Origin: Anatilimnocola floriformis
Lineage (GTDB): Bacteria > Planctomycetota > Planctomycetia > Pirellulales > Pirellulaceae
Length of the DNA stretch: 64,000 bases
Direction: 5' to 3'
NCBI RefSeq assembly: GCF_024256385.1
Contig: NZ_JAMLFW010000001.1
Location: forward strand, 434,001-498,000
How positions within the stretch are numbered: position 1 is the first letter of the stretch; every line of letters starts with the position of its first letter. Position numbers and translations under genes: made by a program. Below, piece after piece: positions 7,433-17,176 of this stretch. The notes under the pieces were generated by a model. The model searched no databases. It saw nothing but the letters and a program-made list of their open reading frames with translations, and was not told the DNA's origin.

Positions 7433-8784
7433 CCCGCTTGCCGTCGCGGCTGTTTCCGCTGTTGCTTCACGGCAGCTGGAGTGGGAATCGTTCGCGTCAG
7501 GGAACTAGCAGCGAGTCCCTGAAGGAACACCATCGTCCGATCGGCAGCCCCTTGTTGGGCAACAACGAGCTCCTGAGCTCGCTTGCCGAGGTCATAAGCA
7601 AACTGCGGTTCGCTCAGACAGCGTTCCACAAAGGCTTGCAGTTCCGCCCCGTTCTTCACGACGTGGGCTGCGTTGCTGTGCAGCAGAAGTTGCACCACGT
7701 CTTTGAAATTCCAAGTGTTCGGCCCAAAGCAAACTGCGCTGCCATACGCAGCCGGTTCGATCATGTTCTGGCCGCCGCGACGACTAAGGCTGCCGCCGAC
7801 ATAGGCGATAGTCGAAGTTCCCCACCAGGCGCCGAGCTCACCAACGACGTCGATCAACAGGACACGGGCGGCAGGATTGTGGTTCGCCGTTTCGAGGCGA
7901 GAGCGACGCTCCCACGGCAGGCCGCTGCGATCGAGCAGCTTGGCAACTTCATCAAAGCGCTCGGGATGCCGCGGCGTGATGAGGAGCCGCAAATTGGGAT
8001 GGTGCGGCGACAACTGCTGAAATGTCTCGATGGCGAGTTGCTCTTCGGGCGCTTGTGTGCTGCCGACGAGCAGCACAACGTCGCTCTTCTCAATGCCGGC
8101 GAGAGTAGCGAGTCGCTTCGTCGTTCCGTTATTGCGGTCCGTTTGCGCACCGTCGAATTTGATCGAGCCGGTGACATGCACCCGCTTCTCATTCGCGCCG
8201 AGGGCAATGAACCGCTGGGCGTATTCGGGGTTCTGCACGAGGACCAGGTCGAGCGACTCGAGCGTGCTGCGAATCCAGCGGGCGATGCGACTGTAGCCCT
8301 GAAAACTCTTTGAGCTCAGTCGGCCGTTGATCACGGCGACCTGAGCGCCATTCTGATGCGCGGCAGCGATCCAATTCGGCCACAGCTCAAGCTCGGCCAT
8401 CACCAGCAGCGTCGGCTTGATGATGGTCATCGCGGTGGCCGTCGACCAAGTGAAATCGAGCGGGGCATAGAAGACCGTCCGCGGCGCATAGCGTTTTTGC
8501 GCGAGGGCGAAACCCGTTTGCGTCGTCGTGCTGATGACAATTTCCCAATCGGGATGAGCCTGCTCCCAGCGCGCGATGAGCGGCTGCAGCAAATTCACTT
8601 CGCCGACGCTGACCGCATGCAGCCAGAGACAGGGAACCTTGCGGTTGCGACGACGAGGAACATCGCCCCAGAACTTTTGCCGCCAACCATCGCGATATTT
8701 GCCGTGGCGAAGTCGGCTGTAAAGAAGATACGGCGAGGCTGCGAGGATCAGCAGCAGGTAGACGATGTTGAGTAGGTATGGCAT
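7429..8784 (-). CDS. waaA: 3-deoxy-D-manno-octulosonic acid (Kdo) transferase
   Basis: 451 residues, glycosyltransferase family 30. One N-terminal membrane anchor (residues 3-22, LLNIVYLLLILAASPYLLY), then the N-domain with the catalytic-glutamate motif HAVSVGEVN (Glu62) and VISTTTQTGF, followed by LWPNWI, GRLSSKSF and the C-domain motifs VGSTQAPEE, LITPRHPER and 'YVGGSLSRRGGQNMIEPAAYG'. It transfers Kdo from CMP-Kdo to lipid A precursor at the inner face of the cytoplasmic membrane, which shows that this planctomycete makes LPS. The C-terminal 30 residues are basic and low in complexity. Confidence 0.95.
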   Translation of the reverse strand: MPYLLNIVYLLLILAASPYLLYSRLRHGKYRDGWRQKFWGDVPRRRNRKVPCLWLHAVSVGEVNLLQPLIARWEQAHPDWEIVISTTTQTGFALAQKRYAPRTVFYAPLDFTWSTATAMTIIKPTLLVMAELELWPNWIAAAHQNGAQVAVINGRLSSKSFQGYSRIARWIRSTLESLDLVLVQNPEYAQRFIALGANEKRVHVTGSIKFDGAQTDRNNGTTKRLATLAGIEKSDVVLLVGSTQAPEEQLAIETFQQLSPHHPNLRLLITPRHPERFDEVAKLLDRSGLPWERRSRLETANHNPAARVLLIDVVGELGAWWGTSTIAYVGGSLSRRGGQNMIEPAAYGSAVCFGPNTWNFKDVVQLLLHSNAAHVVKNGAELQAFVERCLSEPQFAYDLGKRAQELVVAQQGAADRTMVFLQGLAASSLTRTIPTPAAVKQQRKQPRRQAG

Positions 8785-8820
8785 GCGCGAATCCTTTCGC
8801 GGCGATGTTTTGTTTTGTCC

Positions 8821-8939
8821 CCTCTCCTCGGTACTCCGGGGAGAGGGTTAGGGTGAGGGGCCGAATTGCAAAGGGAGCATTCTCTCCGCCTCGGCCCCTC
8901 ACCCCGGCCCTCTCCCCGTGAGTACACGAGGAGAGGGAG
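8821..8939. repeat. Pair of dispersed GC-rich repeats in inverted orientation
   Basis: A repeat reading CCTCTCCTCGGTACTCCGGG then GAGAGGG...GGGTGAGGGGCC occupies 8821-8862; a diverged copy on the opposite strand occupies 8893-8939. Together they form a large palindrome with a 30-base spacer. Single copies of the same repeat lie at 15917-15960 and 16827-16871. It lies in the gap between secA and waaA, both on the minus strand, so it could end secA transcripts or process them. Confidence 0.85.
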
Positions 8940-8986
8940 TGGATCTGTTTAGTAGGGTTACGTTTTAAGTACGCGGAGCCGACGCC

Positions 8987-11900
8987 CTACACGGTGGCTC
9001 CGCCGCCCATGCGCATGTGGCAGTTCTTGTACTTCTTGCCGCTGCCGCAAGGACACGGATCGTTGCGACCGACGCGTGCGCCGCGGTTACGGATCGGCTC
9101 CGGCTTGTTGTCGCCCTGACCACCTTGGCTGGTTTGCTGCATCGATTCGTTGAGCGAGTCATCGGCGCCGGTCACCGAGTCGTGACGCGAAACCATTTGA
9201 TCTTCGGGAAATGTGCTGCGGACGAAATCTTCGTTCAGCTGTTCCACCTTGAAGACGAGTTCCGTCACGCGGTCGTCGAGCGAGACCCACATCTGCTCGA
9301 ACATCTTCATGCCTTCGCGCTTGTACTCGACCTTCGGATCGACCTGGGCATAACCCATCAGGCCGACCGAGCTGCGGAGGCGATCCATCATCAAGAGATG
9401 GTCCTTCCACATCGTGTCGACAACTTGCAGCAGCACCGAGCGTTCCATCCGGCGAATTTCCAGACGGTAACGATCTTCGACATCGATCAGCAGCTTGTGT
9501 TCGAGTTCTTCGGCATCCATGTCGCCGAGTTCTTCGGCAGTCAGCTTCGAGCGGAGCTCGGTTTGTGCCCACTGCGCGAGCTTCTCGACCTTGCCGCTGG
9601 CGTCGCCGTTGTTCGAGTTGAAAATCTCGGCAACGCGAGTGCGAACTTCTTGCGTGGCCTTCTCGGCTTGTTGCTGAACGCGTTGGCTCATCGGCAACAT
9701 GAACTGCAGCATTTCGGGCTGCGTCTTGTTACGCAGATCTTCGATATCGATCGGCGTCGAAAAGCGTTCGCTGGCCCAGCGGACCAGTTGTTCGCGATCG
9801 AGCGCGCCGCGTTCGCCACCGCCGGCAGAGTAAATGCCCGCCATGATCGGATACTCTGCTTCCTTGCGGTCGTAGAGCGCGATGGCCTGGTCGGTGACGT
9901 ACTTCTTGACCGCGTTGGTGTCGAGATTTTTGATCTCGTCGTAGTTCAGATCGAGGCCAAACTTGCTGCGAGCCCAAGCGATGACCGTGCGATAACCAAA
10001 GTCGTCTTCGAGGAACGGCTTCCCTTCGGAGAGATCGACCTTCTTGATTTCCTGATGCGAATGTTCGATCAGGTGCTCAGCAATGTGATCGCGGCCGACC
10101 TTCTTCAGGTGCTTGTCGTTGAAGTTTAGGCCCCAACGAGTGTTCGCCATCTTGGCCATGGCTTCCCAATTCCATTCTTCCTCGTCGGTTCCCTCCGGCA
10201 GATTTTCATCGAGGCCGTCTTGAATGTGCGTCTCGGCGGCGCGGCAGGCTTCCTTGATTGCGAAGTCTTCGGCAGCGCTGTAATCCGAACCGAGGAAATC
10301 GCGAGCTTCGAATTGAGCGGCCAGGCGGGTACCGGCGAAAGCGGCGAAGACGCTCGGGCCGTAATCACGCTTGAGGAACGTCTCGACGTTTTGGTTCACC
10401 TGCTTGCGAACCATTTCCAAGATCAGGTTGCGGCAATTCTCGCCATCGAGAATGTTCTGGCGGAAGCGGTAGATCCGCTTCCGTTGCTCGTCCATCACTT
10501 CGTCGTAGTCGAGCAGGTTTTTGCGGGTTTCGAAGTTCCGCTCTTCCATCTTCTTCTGCACAGCCGAGATGCGGCGGCTGACCATCGGATGTTCGATCCG
10601 TTCGCCTTCCTTCATCCCCAACCAATCGAGCACTTGCGTAACCCAAGCGCCGGCGAAGATCCGCATCAAGTCGTCTTCGAGCGAGAGGAAGAAGCGGCTG
10701 CTGCCGGGATCGCCTTGACGACCGCAACGGCCGCGAAGCTGAAGATCGATACGGCGGGCTTCGTGGCGTTCGGTGCCCACGACATACAAGCCGCCGAGTT
10801 CCTTGACTTTCACGCCCTCGGCCTTCATCTGTTCGCGTTCATCGATCTCACGGACGAGCGCATCCCACTCGGCATGCGGCACATCGAGACGCGTGGCGTA
10901 GCGATCTTGCAGCTGAGCCCAAGCCATCGTTTCGGGATTGCCGCCGAGAATGATGTCGGTACCGCGGCCGGCCATGTTGGTGGCGATGGTCACCGCGCCC
11001 ATGCGGCCGGCCTGCGCGACGATGTCGGCTTCGCGCTTGTGATGCTTAGCGTTGAGCACTTCGTGCTTCACGCCGCGCTTCTCGAGCATCGCGGCGATTC
11101 GTTCGCTCTTCTCGATCGAGACCGTGCCGATCAGCACGGGGCGGCCGCGATATTCCAGGTGATCGATCTTCGAACGTTCGATCGTTTCGGTCTCGCGCGT
11201 TTCCTTCGGCTGATATTGAACGTTGTCGTCGGTTTCCTTGAGGATCAAACCGACCAGCTCTTCGCCGCTCTTGAGCACGACGGTGTCGTACTTGTGAACC
11301 CGTTCGATATCGTCAGCGACGGCGATGAACTTTTCCTTCTCGGTGCGATAGATCGCATCGGGGAACTCGATCCGCTGCAGACCGCGGTTCGTGGGAATCG
11401 CGATGACGTCGAGCTTGTAGATCTTCCAGAATTCGCCCGCTTCGGTCATGGCCGTACCGGTCATGCCGCAGAGCTTGTTGTAGAGCTTGAAGAAGTTCTG
11501 CAGCGTGATGGTGGCCAGCGTCTGCGTTTCTTCCTTGATCTTTACCCCTTCTTTGGCTTCGACGGCTTGATGCAAACCATCGCTCCATTGACGGCCATCC
11601 ATCAAGCGGCCGGTGAATTCATCGACGATGATGACCTTGCCGTCCTTCACCACGTAACGCACGTCGCGCTGATACAGGTAGTTGGCCTTCAGCGCGTTGT
11701 CCATCAAGTGGGGCCATTCCATGTTCCCCGCGGTGTAGAAACTCTCGACGCCGGCGAGCCGTTCGGCTTCACGCACGCCGTCGTCGGTCAAGTTGACCGT
11801 GTGGTCCTTCTCGTTGACCGTGAAGTGCGTTTCCTTCTTCAGCTGCAGCGCGATGCGATTGGCTTCGGCATACTTGGCCACGTTGTCGAAAGCCGGACCG

Positions 11901-12664
11901 CTGATGATGAGCGGCGTACGAGCTTCGTCGACGAGAATGTTGTCGACTTCGTCGATGATGGCGAAGTTCAATCGGCCCTGCGATTGCTGCAGCGATTTTG
12001 GATAGCGATCGTCACCGCGCGAGGCGGGACGCATGTTGTCGCGCAGATAGTCGAAGCCGAATTCGTTGTTCGTGCCGTAGGTGATGTCGCAGTCATAGGC
12101 TTTCTGCCGATCGTCGACATCCATATCACTTTGAATGGCACCGACCGTCAGACCCAGGCCCATGTACAGCGGGGCCATCCATTCCATATCGCGGCGGGCG
12201 AGGTAATCGTTCACCGTGATGACGTGCACGCCCTTACCTTCGATGGCGTTGAGGTAGGCGGGCAATGTGGCGACCAGCGTCTTACCTTCACCGGTCACCA
12301 TTTCGCCGATGGCGCCGCTGTGCAGCACCATGCCACCGATCATTTGCACGTCGTAATGACGCAGACCGAGGAACCGCCGGCCACCTTCGCGGCACACGGC
12401 AAATGCTTCGACCAGAATGTCGTCGAGCGACTCGCCGGCCTTGAGGCGCGCGCGGAACTTGCTCGTTTGTTCCTTGAGCTCGGCATCGCTCAAAGCTTGA
12501 TACCGCGGCTCGAGCTCGTTGATCGACTCCACCTTGCCGGCCATCTTGCGAACGAGGCGGGCGTTTGATGTGCCGAACAGGGACGTCACCCCGCGCTCGA
12601 ACCCCGAGAGCAGGCCGCCAAAAAACTGGCCAAACGATTCCCAAGTACGCTCAAGTAAGTCCAT
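8987..12664 (-). CDS. secA: Preprotein translocase ATPase SecA, with a family-unusual insert
   Basis: 1225 residues against about 900 in E. coli. Order: NBD1 with Walker A TGEGKT (124-129) and [14 protein letters not shown] (239-252), preprotein cross-linking domain, 'CGMTGTA' (399-405), NBD2 with '[10 protein letters not shown]' and '[11 protein letters not shown]', '[17 protein letters not shown]', the scaffold and wing, and a zinc SEC-C tail ([18 protein letters not shown], 1199-1216). SecA drives export through SecYEG. Two additions are seen: about 50 residues (457-505) before NBD2 resembling a small beta-barrel, and a wing/scaffold region enlarged by roughly 250 residues (about 810-1050). 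Core motifs are intact, so it should be active. Confidence 0.97.
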   Translation of the reverse strand: MDLLERTWESFGQFFGGLLSGFERGVTSLFGTSNARLVRKMAGKVESINELEPRYQALSDAELKEQTSKFRARLKAGESLDDILVEAFAVCREGGRRFLGLRHYDVQMIGGMVLHSGAIGEMVTGEGKTLVATLPAYLNAIEGKGVHVITVNDYLARRDMEWMAPLYMGLGLTVGAIQSDMDVDDRQKAYDCDITYGTNNEFGFDYLRDNMRPASRGDDRYPKSLQQSQGRLNFAIIDEVDNILVDEARTPLIISGPAFDNVAKYAEANRIALQLKKETHFTVNEKDHTVNLTDDGVREAERLAGVESFYTAGNMEWPHLMDNALKANYLYQRDVRYVVKDGKVIIVDEFTGRLMDGRQWSDGLHQAVEAKEGVKIKEETQTLATITLQNFFKLYNKLCGMTGTAMTEAGEFWKIYKLDVIAIPTNRGLQRIEFPDAIYRTEKEKFIAVADDIERVHKYDTVVLKSGEELVGLILKETDDNVQYQPKETRETETIERSKIDHLEYRGRPVLIGTVSIEKSERIAAMLEKRGVKHEVLNAKHHKREADIVAQAGRMGAVTIATNMAGRGTDIILGGNPETMAWAQLQDRYATRLDVPHAEWDALVREIDEREQMKAEGVKVKELGGLYVVGTERHEARRIDLQLRGRCGRQGDPGSSRFFLSLEDDLMRIFAGAWVTQVLDWLGMKEGERIEHPMVSRRISAVQKKMEERNFETRKNLLDYDEVMDEQRKRIYRFRQNILDGENCRNLILEMVRKQVNQNVETFLKRDYGPSVFAAFAGTRLAAQFEARDFLGSDYSAAEDFAIKEACRAAETHIQDGLDENLPEGTDEEEWNWEAMAKMANTRWGLNFNDKHLKKVGRDHIAEHLIEHSHQEIKKVDLSEGKPFLEDDFGYRTVIAWARSKFGLDLNYDEIKNLDTNAVKKYVTDQAIALYDRKEAEYPIMAGIYSAGGGERGALDREQLVRWASERFSTPIDIEDLRNKTQPEMLQFMLPMSQRVQQQAEKATQEVRTRVAEIFNSNNGDASGKVEKLAQWAQTELRSKLTAEELGDMDAEELEHKLLIDVEDRYRLEIRRMERSVLLQVVDTMWKDHLLMMDRLRSSVGLMGYAQVDPKVEYKREGMKMFEQMWVSLDDRVTELVFKVEQLNEDFVRSTFPEDQMVSRHDSVTGADDSLNESMQQTSQGGQGDNKPEPIRNRGARVGRNDPCPCGSGKKYKNCHMRMGGGATV

Positions 12665-13475
12665 ACATCACATCAGTTGTGCGAGTTATTGCTGCGAGCA
12701 CGCAGAGTAGTGACTGCGTGCGTTGCTGCGCTCGGTTAAAACGAACACAGCTAGCGCAGGGTGACATCCTGCCAGCCCTGGCGATACTTTCAGACGGTAG
12801 TGCAAACGCTTTGCCCAAGTGCGGTTCCGGTCATTCAGATTGGCGCAACTTGCACAGCCCCAAAAGTTTATTGAGAGGGGCGAATTTGGTCAATTGCGGT
12901 TCGGCTGCCGGAATGGCAGGGCTCGCACCCCTACCGCTTTTAGCAATTCGTGGCGGGCCAGCAGATCTTTGCTGGCGAACTAATCCGCACCTGCCTTGTG
13001 GACGATTGCCAGCCGACGTCTAACAACATCCATCAGGACAAGTCGATTTGTACAACAGTTGTTCGAGCTTTTTGGATCGGCCGTAAGTCTGTTCGGTATA
13101 ATTGGTTGAGACAGAAAACGAGCGTTTCGAGCCCTGTTTTTCACAACACTTAGGCGGGTAAATACAACACTTTCGCCGCTAGTCCACAACGGTTTGCTCC
13201 CAGCTTTCGCCCGCAACCGGGCCGTGGGCGTTGTCGTGCCGCCGGCGCCTTGCCAAAAAGTGAACCGCCTCAGCGGTCAAAGATGAATTGCCAAAGATCG
13301 AGAACTTACCGCAACCATTGAACACCGAGCGCTGGACATCTTAGGTCTGACGCATTCCGGCAAAAAAGAATTGCCCACGCCACCGCGACCATCTGGGCTT
13401 ACCCCAGTGGAGCGATCACTGGCGAGCTACAACGTGATCGCCCCGCCGGCACAAGGCCGAGCGGTCGCGAGCCTC
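12665..13475. other. 811-base region without a supported gene
   Basis: Lies between divergently oriented stretches: upstream of secA (minus strand) and downstream of the next minus-strand gene's end. Short open frames exist (e.g. 12950-13153 plus) but show no domain, signal peptide or ribosome-binding site. A TATAAT occurs at 13097-13102 with only a weak TTGGAT 19 bases before it; this is poor evidence for a promoter. Nothing else was recognised. Confidence 0.5.
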
Positions 13476-14003
13476 TCACCAAATCGCGTACGTATCCACC
13501 GCCGTTTGCAACTTCCCGGTCCACACCGCGTTTTTCGTGGCTTGCTCGTCGGGGTTGATTTGATAGACAGCCCGCAGCTTTACCTGCGTCGGCGATTTGC
13601 CAGGTGTGGCCGCAACGGCGTTTTCCCAAACGGTTTTGTCGAGCAGATCGACGCTCAGTACATAGGTGTCGCCGGGCTTCAGTTCGAGCCAATCGGGAAA
13701 GTTCTTCGACCACTCGCGAGGCTTTTTGCTGATTTTCGTCACGCTGCCATCGTCGCCGACGAGCTCAAACGACAGGTTGCGATAGCCCCACGAATATTTG
13801 TCGGTCCATAGTCGCAGCGGCGCATCGGAGACATTCTTCACCAGCACATGCATGGGGCCGGACGTATTCAGCGAGCGGTGGTTGTGGTGAATCGGAATCG
13901 CAATCTTCAGCTCCAGCAACGGATTGGCTTCCGGTTTTTCCTCTTCGGCGAAAGCGGGAAGTGATAGCGTGCAAAGACAAACACAGGCTAGGAGTTTTTG
14001 CAT
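13476..14003 (-). CDS. Small exported protein of unknown function
   Basis: 175 residues with a clear signal peptide (MQKLLACVCLCTLSLPAFAEEE). The mature part is beta-rich with an immunoglobulin-like look: 'SGPMHVLVKNVSDAPLRLWTDKYSWGYRNLSFELVGDDG', 'WLELKPGDTYVLSVDL' and 'QVKLRAVYQINPDEQATKNAVWTGKL'. The wording resembles exported planctomycete proteins that describe rules for 'linkage' in an Ig-like fold, but no named family is recognised. It is probably periplasmic or surface-exposed. It is transcribed away from the lolC-like gene. Confidence 0.75.
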   Translation of the reverse strand: MQKLLACVCLCTLSLPAFAEEEKPEANPLLELKIAIPIHHNHRSLNTSGPMHVLVKNVSDAPLRLWTDKYSWGYRNLSFELVGDDGSVTKISKKPREWSKNFPDWLELKPGDTYVLSVDLLDKTVWENAVAATPGKSPTQVKLRAVYQINPDEQATKNAVWTGKLQTAVDTYAIW

Positions 14004-14176
14004 GGGATCGACCAGAATAAGTGATAGCGTGGCTCACGCCCATTAAGACGACGCCCGCCAAGCTTTCGTTTTGCTCACGCGGTTCCACTTCAAACTGCTA
14101 TTGGCCATTCCGACCCCCACGGATGACAATGCCCGGTTAGTTGGAAGCTAGGATTCACTTCGCCAAAGGATTGGCC

Positions 14177-15865
14177 ATGTACAAGCTGCTGCTCGCGTGG
14201 CGGTATTTGCGAACGCGGTATATCGCGCTCGCCTCCATTATCAGCGTCACGCTCGGCGTGGGCACCCTCATTGTCGTCAACAGCGTGATGGCGGGCTTTG
14301 CCAACGAGATGCACATCCGTCTGCACAGCATCCTGGCCGATATCGTCTTCGAAGCCCACGGCATGGATGGCTTCAACGATCCGCAGTGGCACGTCGAAGA
14401 GATTCGCAAAATCGTCGGCGCCGATCTAAAGGGAATCACCTACGCGGTGCATGTGCCCGCGATGGTCAATGTGCCGGTGCGTGGCCAGTGGATCACGCGG
14501 CAAGTCAGCCTGGTCGGCGTCGATGAAGCGACCTACGCCGACGTCAGCGACTTCCGCGAATACCTCGTTCATCCCGAGAATCGGCAGAAGCTCAGCTTTC
14601 GTCTGCACGAATCCGACTACGACAAGGACGGCAAGCGCGGCATGCCGCCATCCGGCTGGAACTATCGTCGCCTGAAGGCGCAGTACGAACGCGAAATGGC
14701 CATGGAGCAGGAACAACTCCGCCGTTCGCAAGAAGTTCCGCGGGCCATTCAGCCGCAAGACCTCAAGCCCAAAGATTCGCAGCAGCTGCAACCGGGACAA
14801 CTCCCCACACTCAAGCCACCGATGATGCCGGAAGAGAAGAGCGCGGAAAATTTGCCGCCGGAAACGGCCACTGCACAAGCAGACCCGGTCGCACCAACCA
14901 CCGCTCCGCAAACCACCGTTGCTCCGCCGCCGGATCCGTTTGCTTCGCAAGCTTCGACGCATCCCGCCGATGCTTTTGATCCCGCCAAGGAACAATTCAC
15001 CGGCGTGATTCTGGGCATCGCCATCGGCAGCGTGCGGCAGCGCGATGTCAAGGGGAACGTTGTCGACTATTACATGTGCCGCCCCGGCGATGATGTGCGG
15101 ATAACGTTTCCCTCGGCAGGTCAGCCGCCGAAGGCGATGAGCGATATGTTCACCGTCGTCGACTTTTACGAAAGCAAGATGAGCGAGTACGACAGCAGCT
15201 TCGCCTTCATGCCGATCAAGCGTCTGCAAGAAATGCGCGGCATGATCGATCCGGCCACCGGCCGCGAAGCCGTCACCACGATTCAAATGCGACTGAAGCC
15301 CGGCGCCGATCTGAACGCGATTCGCGATCGACTGCGTGAGCGCTTCCCCGCCGAAGCCTTTCCCTATCGCATTCAAACCTGGAAGGACATGCAAGGCCCG
15401 CTCCTGGCCGCCGTGCAGATGGAAACAACGCTCCTTAACTTGCTGTTGTTCCTCATCATCGCGGTCGCCGGCTTCGGCATTCTCGCGACGTTCTTCATGA
15501 TCGTCGTCGAAAAGACCAAGGACATCGGCATCCTCAAAGCCCTCGGCGCACCGAGCCGCGGCGTGATGAGCATCTTCATCAGTTACGGTTTTTCGCTCGG
15601 CCTGGTCGGCGCGACGGTCGGCATGATCGGCGGCGTGTTGTTTGTGATCTACATCAACCACATCGCCAAGCTGATCGAATACATCACCGGCCACGAGGTC
15701 TTCGATCCGACGATTTACTACTTCTCCAAAATCCCCACGATCCTGCAAACGCAAACCATCATCGGCGTGATGTTCGGCGCTGTGGCGATCGCGGTGTTGG
15801 CGAGCGTCCTTCCTGCGCTCCGCGCTGCGAGGCTGCATCCGGTGCAGGCGCTGCGCTACGAGTGA
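14177..15865 (+). CDS. lolC: ABC transporter permease, LolC/LolE (FtsX-like) family
   Basis: 562 residues from the ATG at 14177, which has AAAGGA at 14165-14170; the frame is open 12 codons upstream. One membrane helix near residues 15-37 (YIALASIISVTLGVGTLIVV), a large periplasmic domain, then three helices near the C-terminus with 'VVEKTKDIGILKALGA' and 'ALRAARLHPVQALRYE', both typical of LolC/E and MacB-type permeases. With the ATPase gene that follows it should extract lipoproteins from the inner membrane. About 100 residues (174-274) form a Pro/Gln/Ala-rich insert in the periplasmic part, which makes it longer than the roughly 400-residue norm. Confidence 0.88.
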   Translation: MYKLLLAWRYLRTRYIALASIISVTLGVGTLIVVNSVMAGFANEMHIRLHSILADIVFEAHGMDGFNDPQWHVEEIRKIVGADLKGITYAVHVPAMVNVPVRGQWITRQVSLVGVDEATYADVSDFREYLVHPENRQKLSFRLHESDYDKDGKRGMPPSGWNYRRLKAQYEREMAMEQEQLRRSQEVPRAIQPQDLKPKDSQQLQPGQLPTLKPPMMPEEKSAENLPPETATAQADPVAPTTAPQTTVAPPPDPFASQASTHPADAFDPAKEQFTGVILGIAIGSVRQRDVKGNVVDYYMCRPGDDVRITFPSAGQPPKAMSDMFTVVDFYESKMSEYDSSFAFMPIKRLQEMRGMIDPATGREAVTTIQMRLKPGADLNAIRDRLRERFPAEAFPYRIQTWKDMQGPLLAAVQMETTLLNLLLFLIIAVAGFGILATFFMIVVEKTKDIGILKALGAPSRGVMSIFISYGFSLGLVGATVGMIGGVLFVIYINHIAKLIEYITGHEVFDPTIYYFSKIPTILQTQTIIGVMFGAVAIAVLASVLPALRAARLHPVQALRYE

Positions 15866-15916
15866 CGGGGTGTGGGAGATGGGGAGTATCGGAGATGGGG
15901 TGAATATTTGTATTCA

Positions 15917-15960
15917 CTCCCTCTCCTCGGTACTCCGGGGAGAGGGATGGGGTGAGGGGC
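15917..15960. repeat. Dispersed GC-rich repeat between lolC and lolD
   Basis: Same family as 8821-8862: CTCCCTCTCCTCGGTACTCC followed by GGGGAGAGGG and GGGGTGAGGGGC. It lies inside the putative lolCD operon, so it is likely transcribed as a hairpin in the intercistronic RNA. Confidence 0.85.
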
Positions 15961-15993
15961 TAAAGCTAAGTCGACTAACCATTGCAAAGTGAT

Positions 15994-16758
15994 ATGAATA
16001 TGAGCACCGCAACTGAACCCAAATCGCGCAATAAACCCGCGGTAAAACCACCCGCCACCGCGAAAACCGCCGTGCTGGCGGCGCGCAACGTCAAAAAAAG
16101 CTACTTCAAAGCCAAGCTCGAAGTCCCCGTGCTGCGAGGCGTCGACTTCGCCGTACAGCCCGGCGAGTTCGTCGCCATCATCGGCCAAAGCGGCAGCGGC
16201 AAAAGCACACTGCTCCACCTGCTCGGCACGCTCGACGCGCCGACCAGCGGCGAGATCTTCTTTGACGGCAACCGCATCGACAACCTGCCGACGGCGGGCC
16301 GCGACGTGCTGCGGAACAAACACTTCGGCATGATCTTTCAGTTCTATCACCTGCTGCCCGAGCTCTCGATGCTCGAAAACGTCCTCACGCCGCTGATGAT
16401 CGCCGACGGCGTGTGGCGATACCTGCTCAACCGCGGCAAGTACATGCAGCGGGCCAAAGAACTGCTCGACCTCGTCGGCTTGTCGCACCGTCTGTCGCAC
16501 AAACCCAAGGAACTCTCCGGCGGCGAAATGCAACGGACCGCGATCGCCCGCGCCCTGATGGTCCAACCGCGCGTCCTCCTCGCCGATGAACCGACCGGCA
16601 ACCTCGACCAACAAACCGGTCAGGAAATCATGAACCTGCTGAAGAAGCTCAACCAAGAGCAAGGCCTCTCGATCGTGATGGTCACCCACGACCAGGCCAT
16701 CGCGCGGCAGGCGCATCGCATCGTGCGTTTGGTCGAAGGGCGAGTGGAGAAGGAGTGA
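15994..16758 (+). CDS. lolD: Lipoprotein-releasing ABC ATPase (LolD family)
   Basis: About 254 residues. Walker [11 protein letters not shown]-loop '[18 protein letters not shown]' (the LolD/MacB style), signature '[17 protein letters not shown]', Walker B '[12 protein letters not shown]' and the switch histidine in 'MVTHDQ'. Partner of the permease upstream. Start is uncertain: ATG at 15994 was chosen, ATG at 16000 or TTG at 15982 are also possible, none with a good ribosome-binding site. The first 30 residues (basic, Ala/Pro-rich) are not part of the ATPase fold. Confidence 0.9.
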   Translation: MNMSTATEPKSRNKPAVKPPATAKTAVLAARNVKKSYFKAKLEVPVLRGVDFAVQPGEFVAIIGQSGSGKSTLLHLLGTLDAPTSGEIFFDGNRIDNLPTAGRDVLRNKHFGMIFQFYHLLPELSMLENVLTPLMIADGVWRYLLNRGKYMQRAKELLDLVGLSHRLSHKPKELSGGEMQRTAIARALMVQPRVLLADEPTGNLDQQTGQEIMNLLKKLNQEQGLSIVMVTHDQAIARQAHRIVRLVEGRVEKE

Positions 16759-16826
16759 CGGTGGTGGGGTGATGGGGCGGTGGAGTGATAGGGCGAGGAG
16801 CTGGTGGGGAGTCGTTTTGTCTTTTA

Positions 16827-16871
16827 CTCCCTCGCCTCGGTACTCCGGGGAGAGGGCTGGGGTGAGGGGCC
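16827..16871. repeat. Dispersed GC-rich repeat downstream of lolD
   Basis: Third location of the same repeat (CTCCCTCGCCTCGGTACTCC, then GGGGAGAGGGC and GGGGTGAGGGGCC). It follows the lolD stop by 68 bases and precedes a promoter-like pair for the antitoxin-like gene. Confidence 0.85.
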
Positions 16872-16897
16872 GAGCCGCGAAAAGACGCAGCCATCTT

Positions 16898-16926
16898 TTG
16901 AGTCCCCGCACCCAACAAGGTACAAT
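16898..16926 (+). promoter_or_regulatory. Sigma-70-type promoter of the antitoxin-like gene
   Basis: TTGAGT at 16898-16903 and TACAAT at 16921-16926 with a 17-base spacer, 30 bases before the start codon at 16956. Confidence 0.5.
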
Positions 16927-16955
16927 GCACCTAGGCCAGTCAAAGGAGGCCTCTG

Positions 16956-17165
16956 ATGAACCGCATTGTCATCCAAAAAGACGTCGCTGAACAAATCCGT
17001 CAAGCAGACGGTCAAATCGAATTAGTCGATGACCAAGGCCATCGCGTTGGAGTTGTGCGTCGCCCGCCCACTCAGCAAGAGATTCAGTTCGCCAAGAGTC
17101 GCGTCGGTAGCCAATCGCCAAAGTTCACCATGGCTGAGCTAATTGCCAAGATCGAAGCTCTGTAG
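16956..17165 (+). CDS. Small antitoxin-like protein
   Basis: 69 residues with an excellent ribosome-binding site (AAAGGAGG at 16942-16949, six bases before ATG). The text 'LVDDQGHRVGVVRRPPTQQEIQFAKSR' followed by 'TMAELIAKIEAL' matches the layout of small antitoxins that sit before RelE/ParE-like toxins: a beta-hairpin with a G-V-V turn, a Pro-containing linker and a C-terminal helix. Eleven bases after its stop comes a damaged toxin-like gene. The pairing is the main evidence; the protein has no other recognisable motif. Confidence 0.6.
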   Translation: MNRIVIQKDVAEQIRQADGQIELVDDQGHRVGVVRRPPTQQEIQFAKSRVGSQSPKFTMAELIAKIEAL

Positions 17166-17176
17166 GTCGAGACGCC

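Noticed and set aside
10220-12568. A 782-codon open frame on the plus strand
   Set aside because: It lies entirely antisense to secA, its text is Asp/His/Gly-rich without any domain, and it results from codon bias of secA on the other strand.
13072-13102. Promoter-like TTGGAT-N19-TATAAT
   Set aside because: Spacer too long and -35 poor, and no gene starts nearby on that strand.
12950-13153. 67-codon open frame downstream of tandem noncoding DNA
   Set aside because: No ribosome-binding site, domain or coding-like composition.
14426-15838. A 470-codon frame antisense to the lolC-like gene
   Set aside because: Shadow of the real gene; low-complexity, His/Asp-rich, no start signal.
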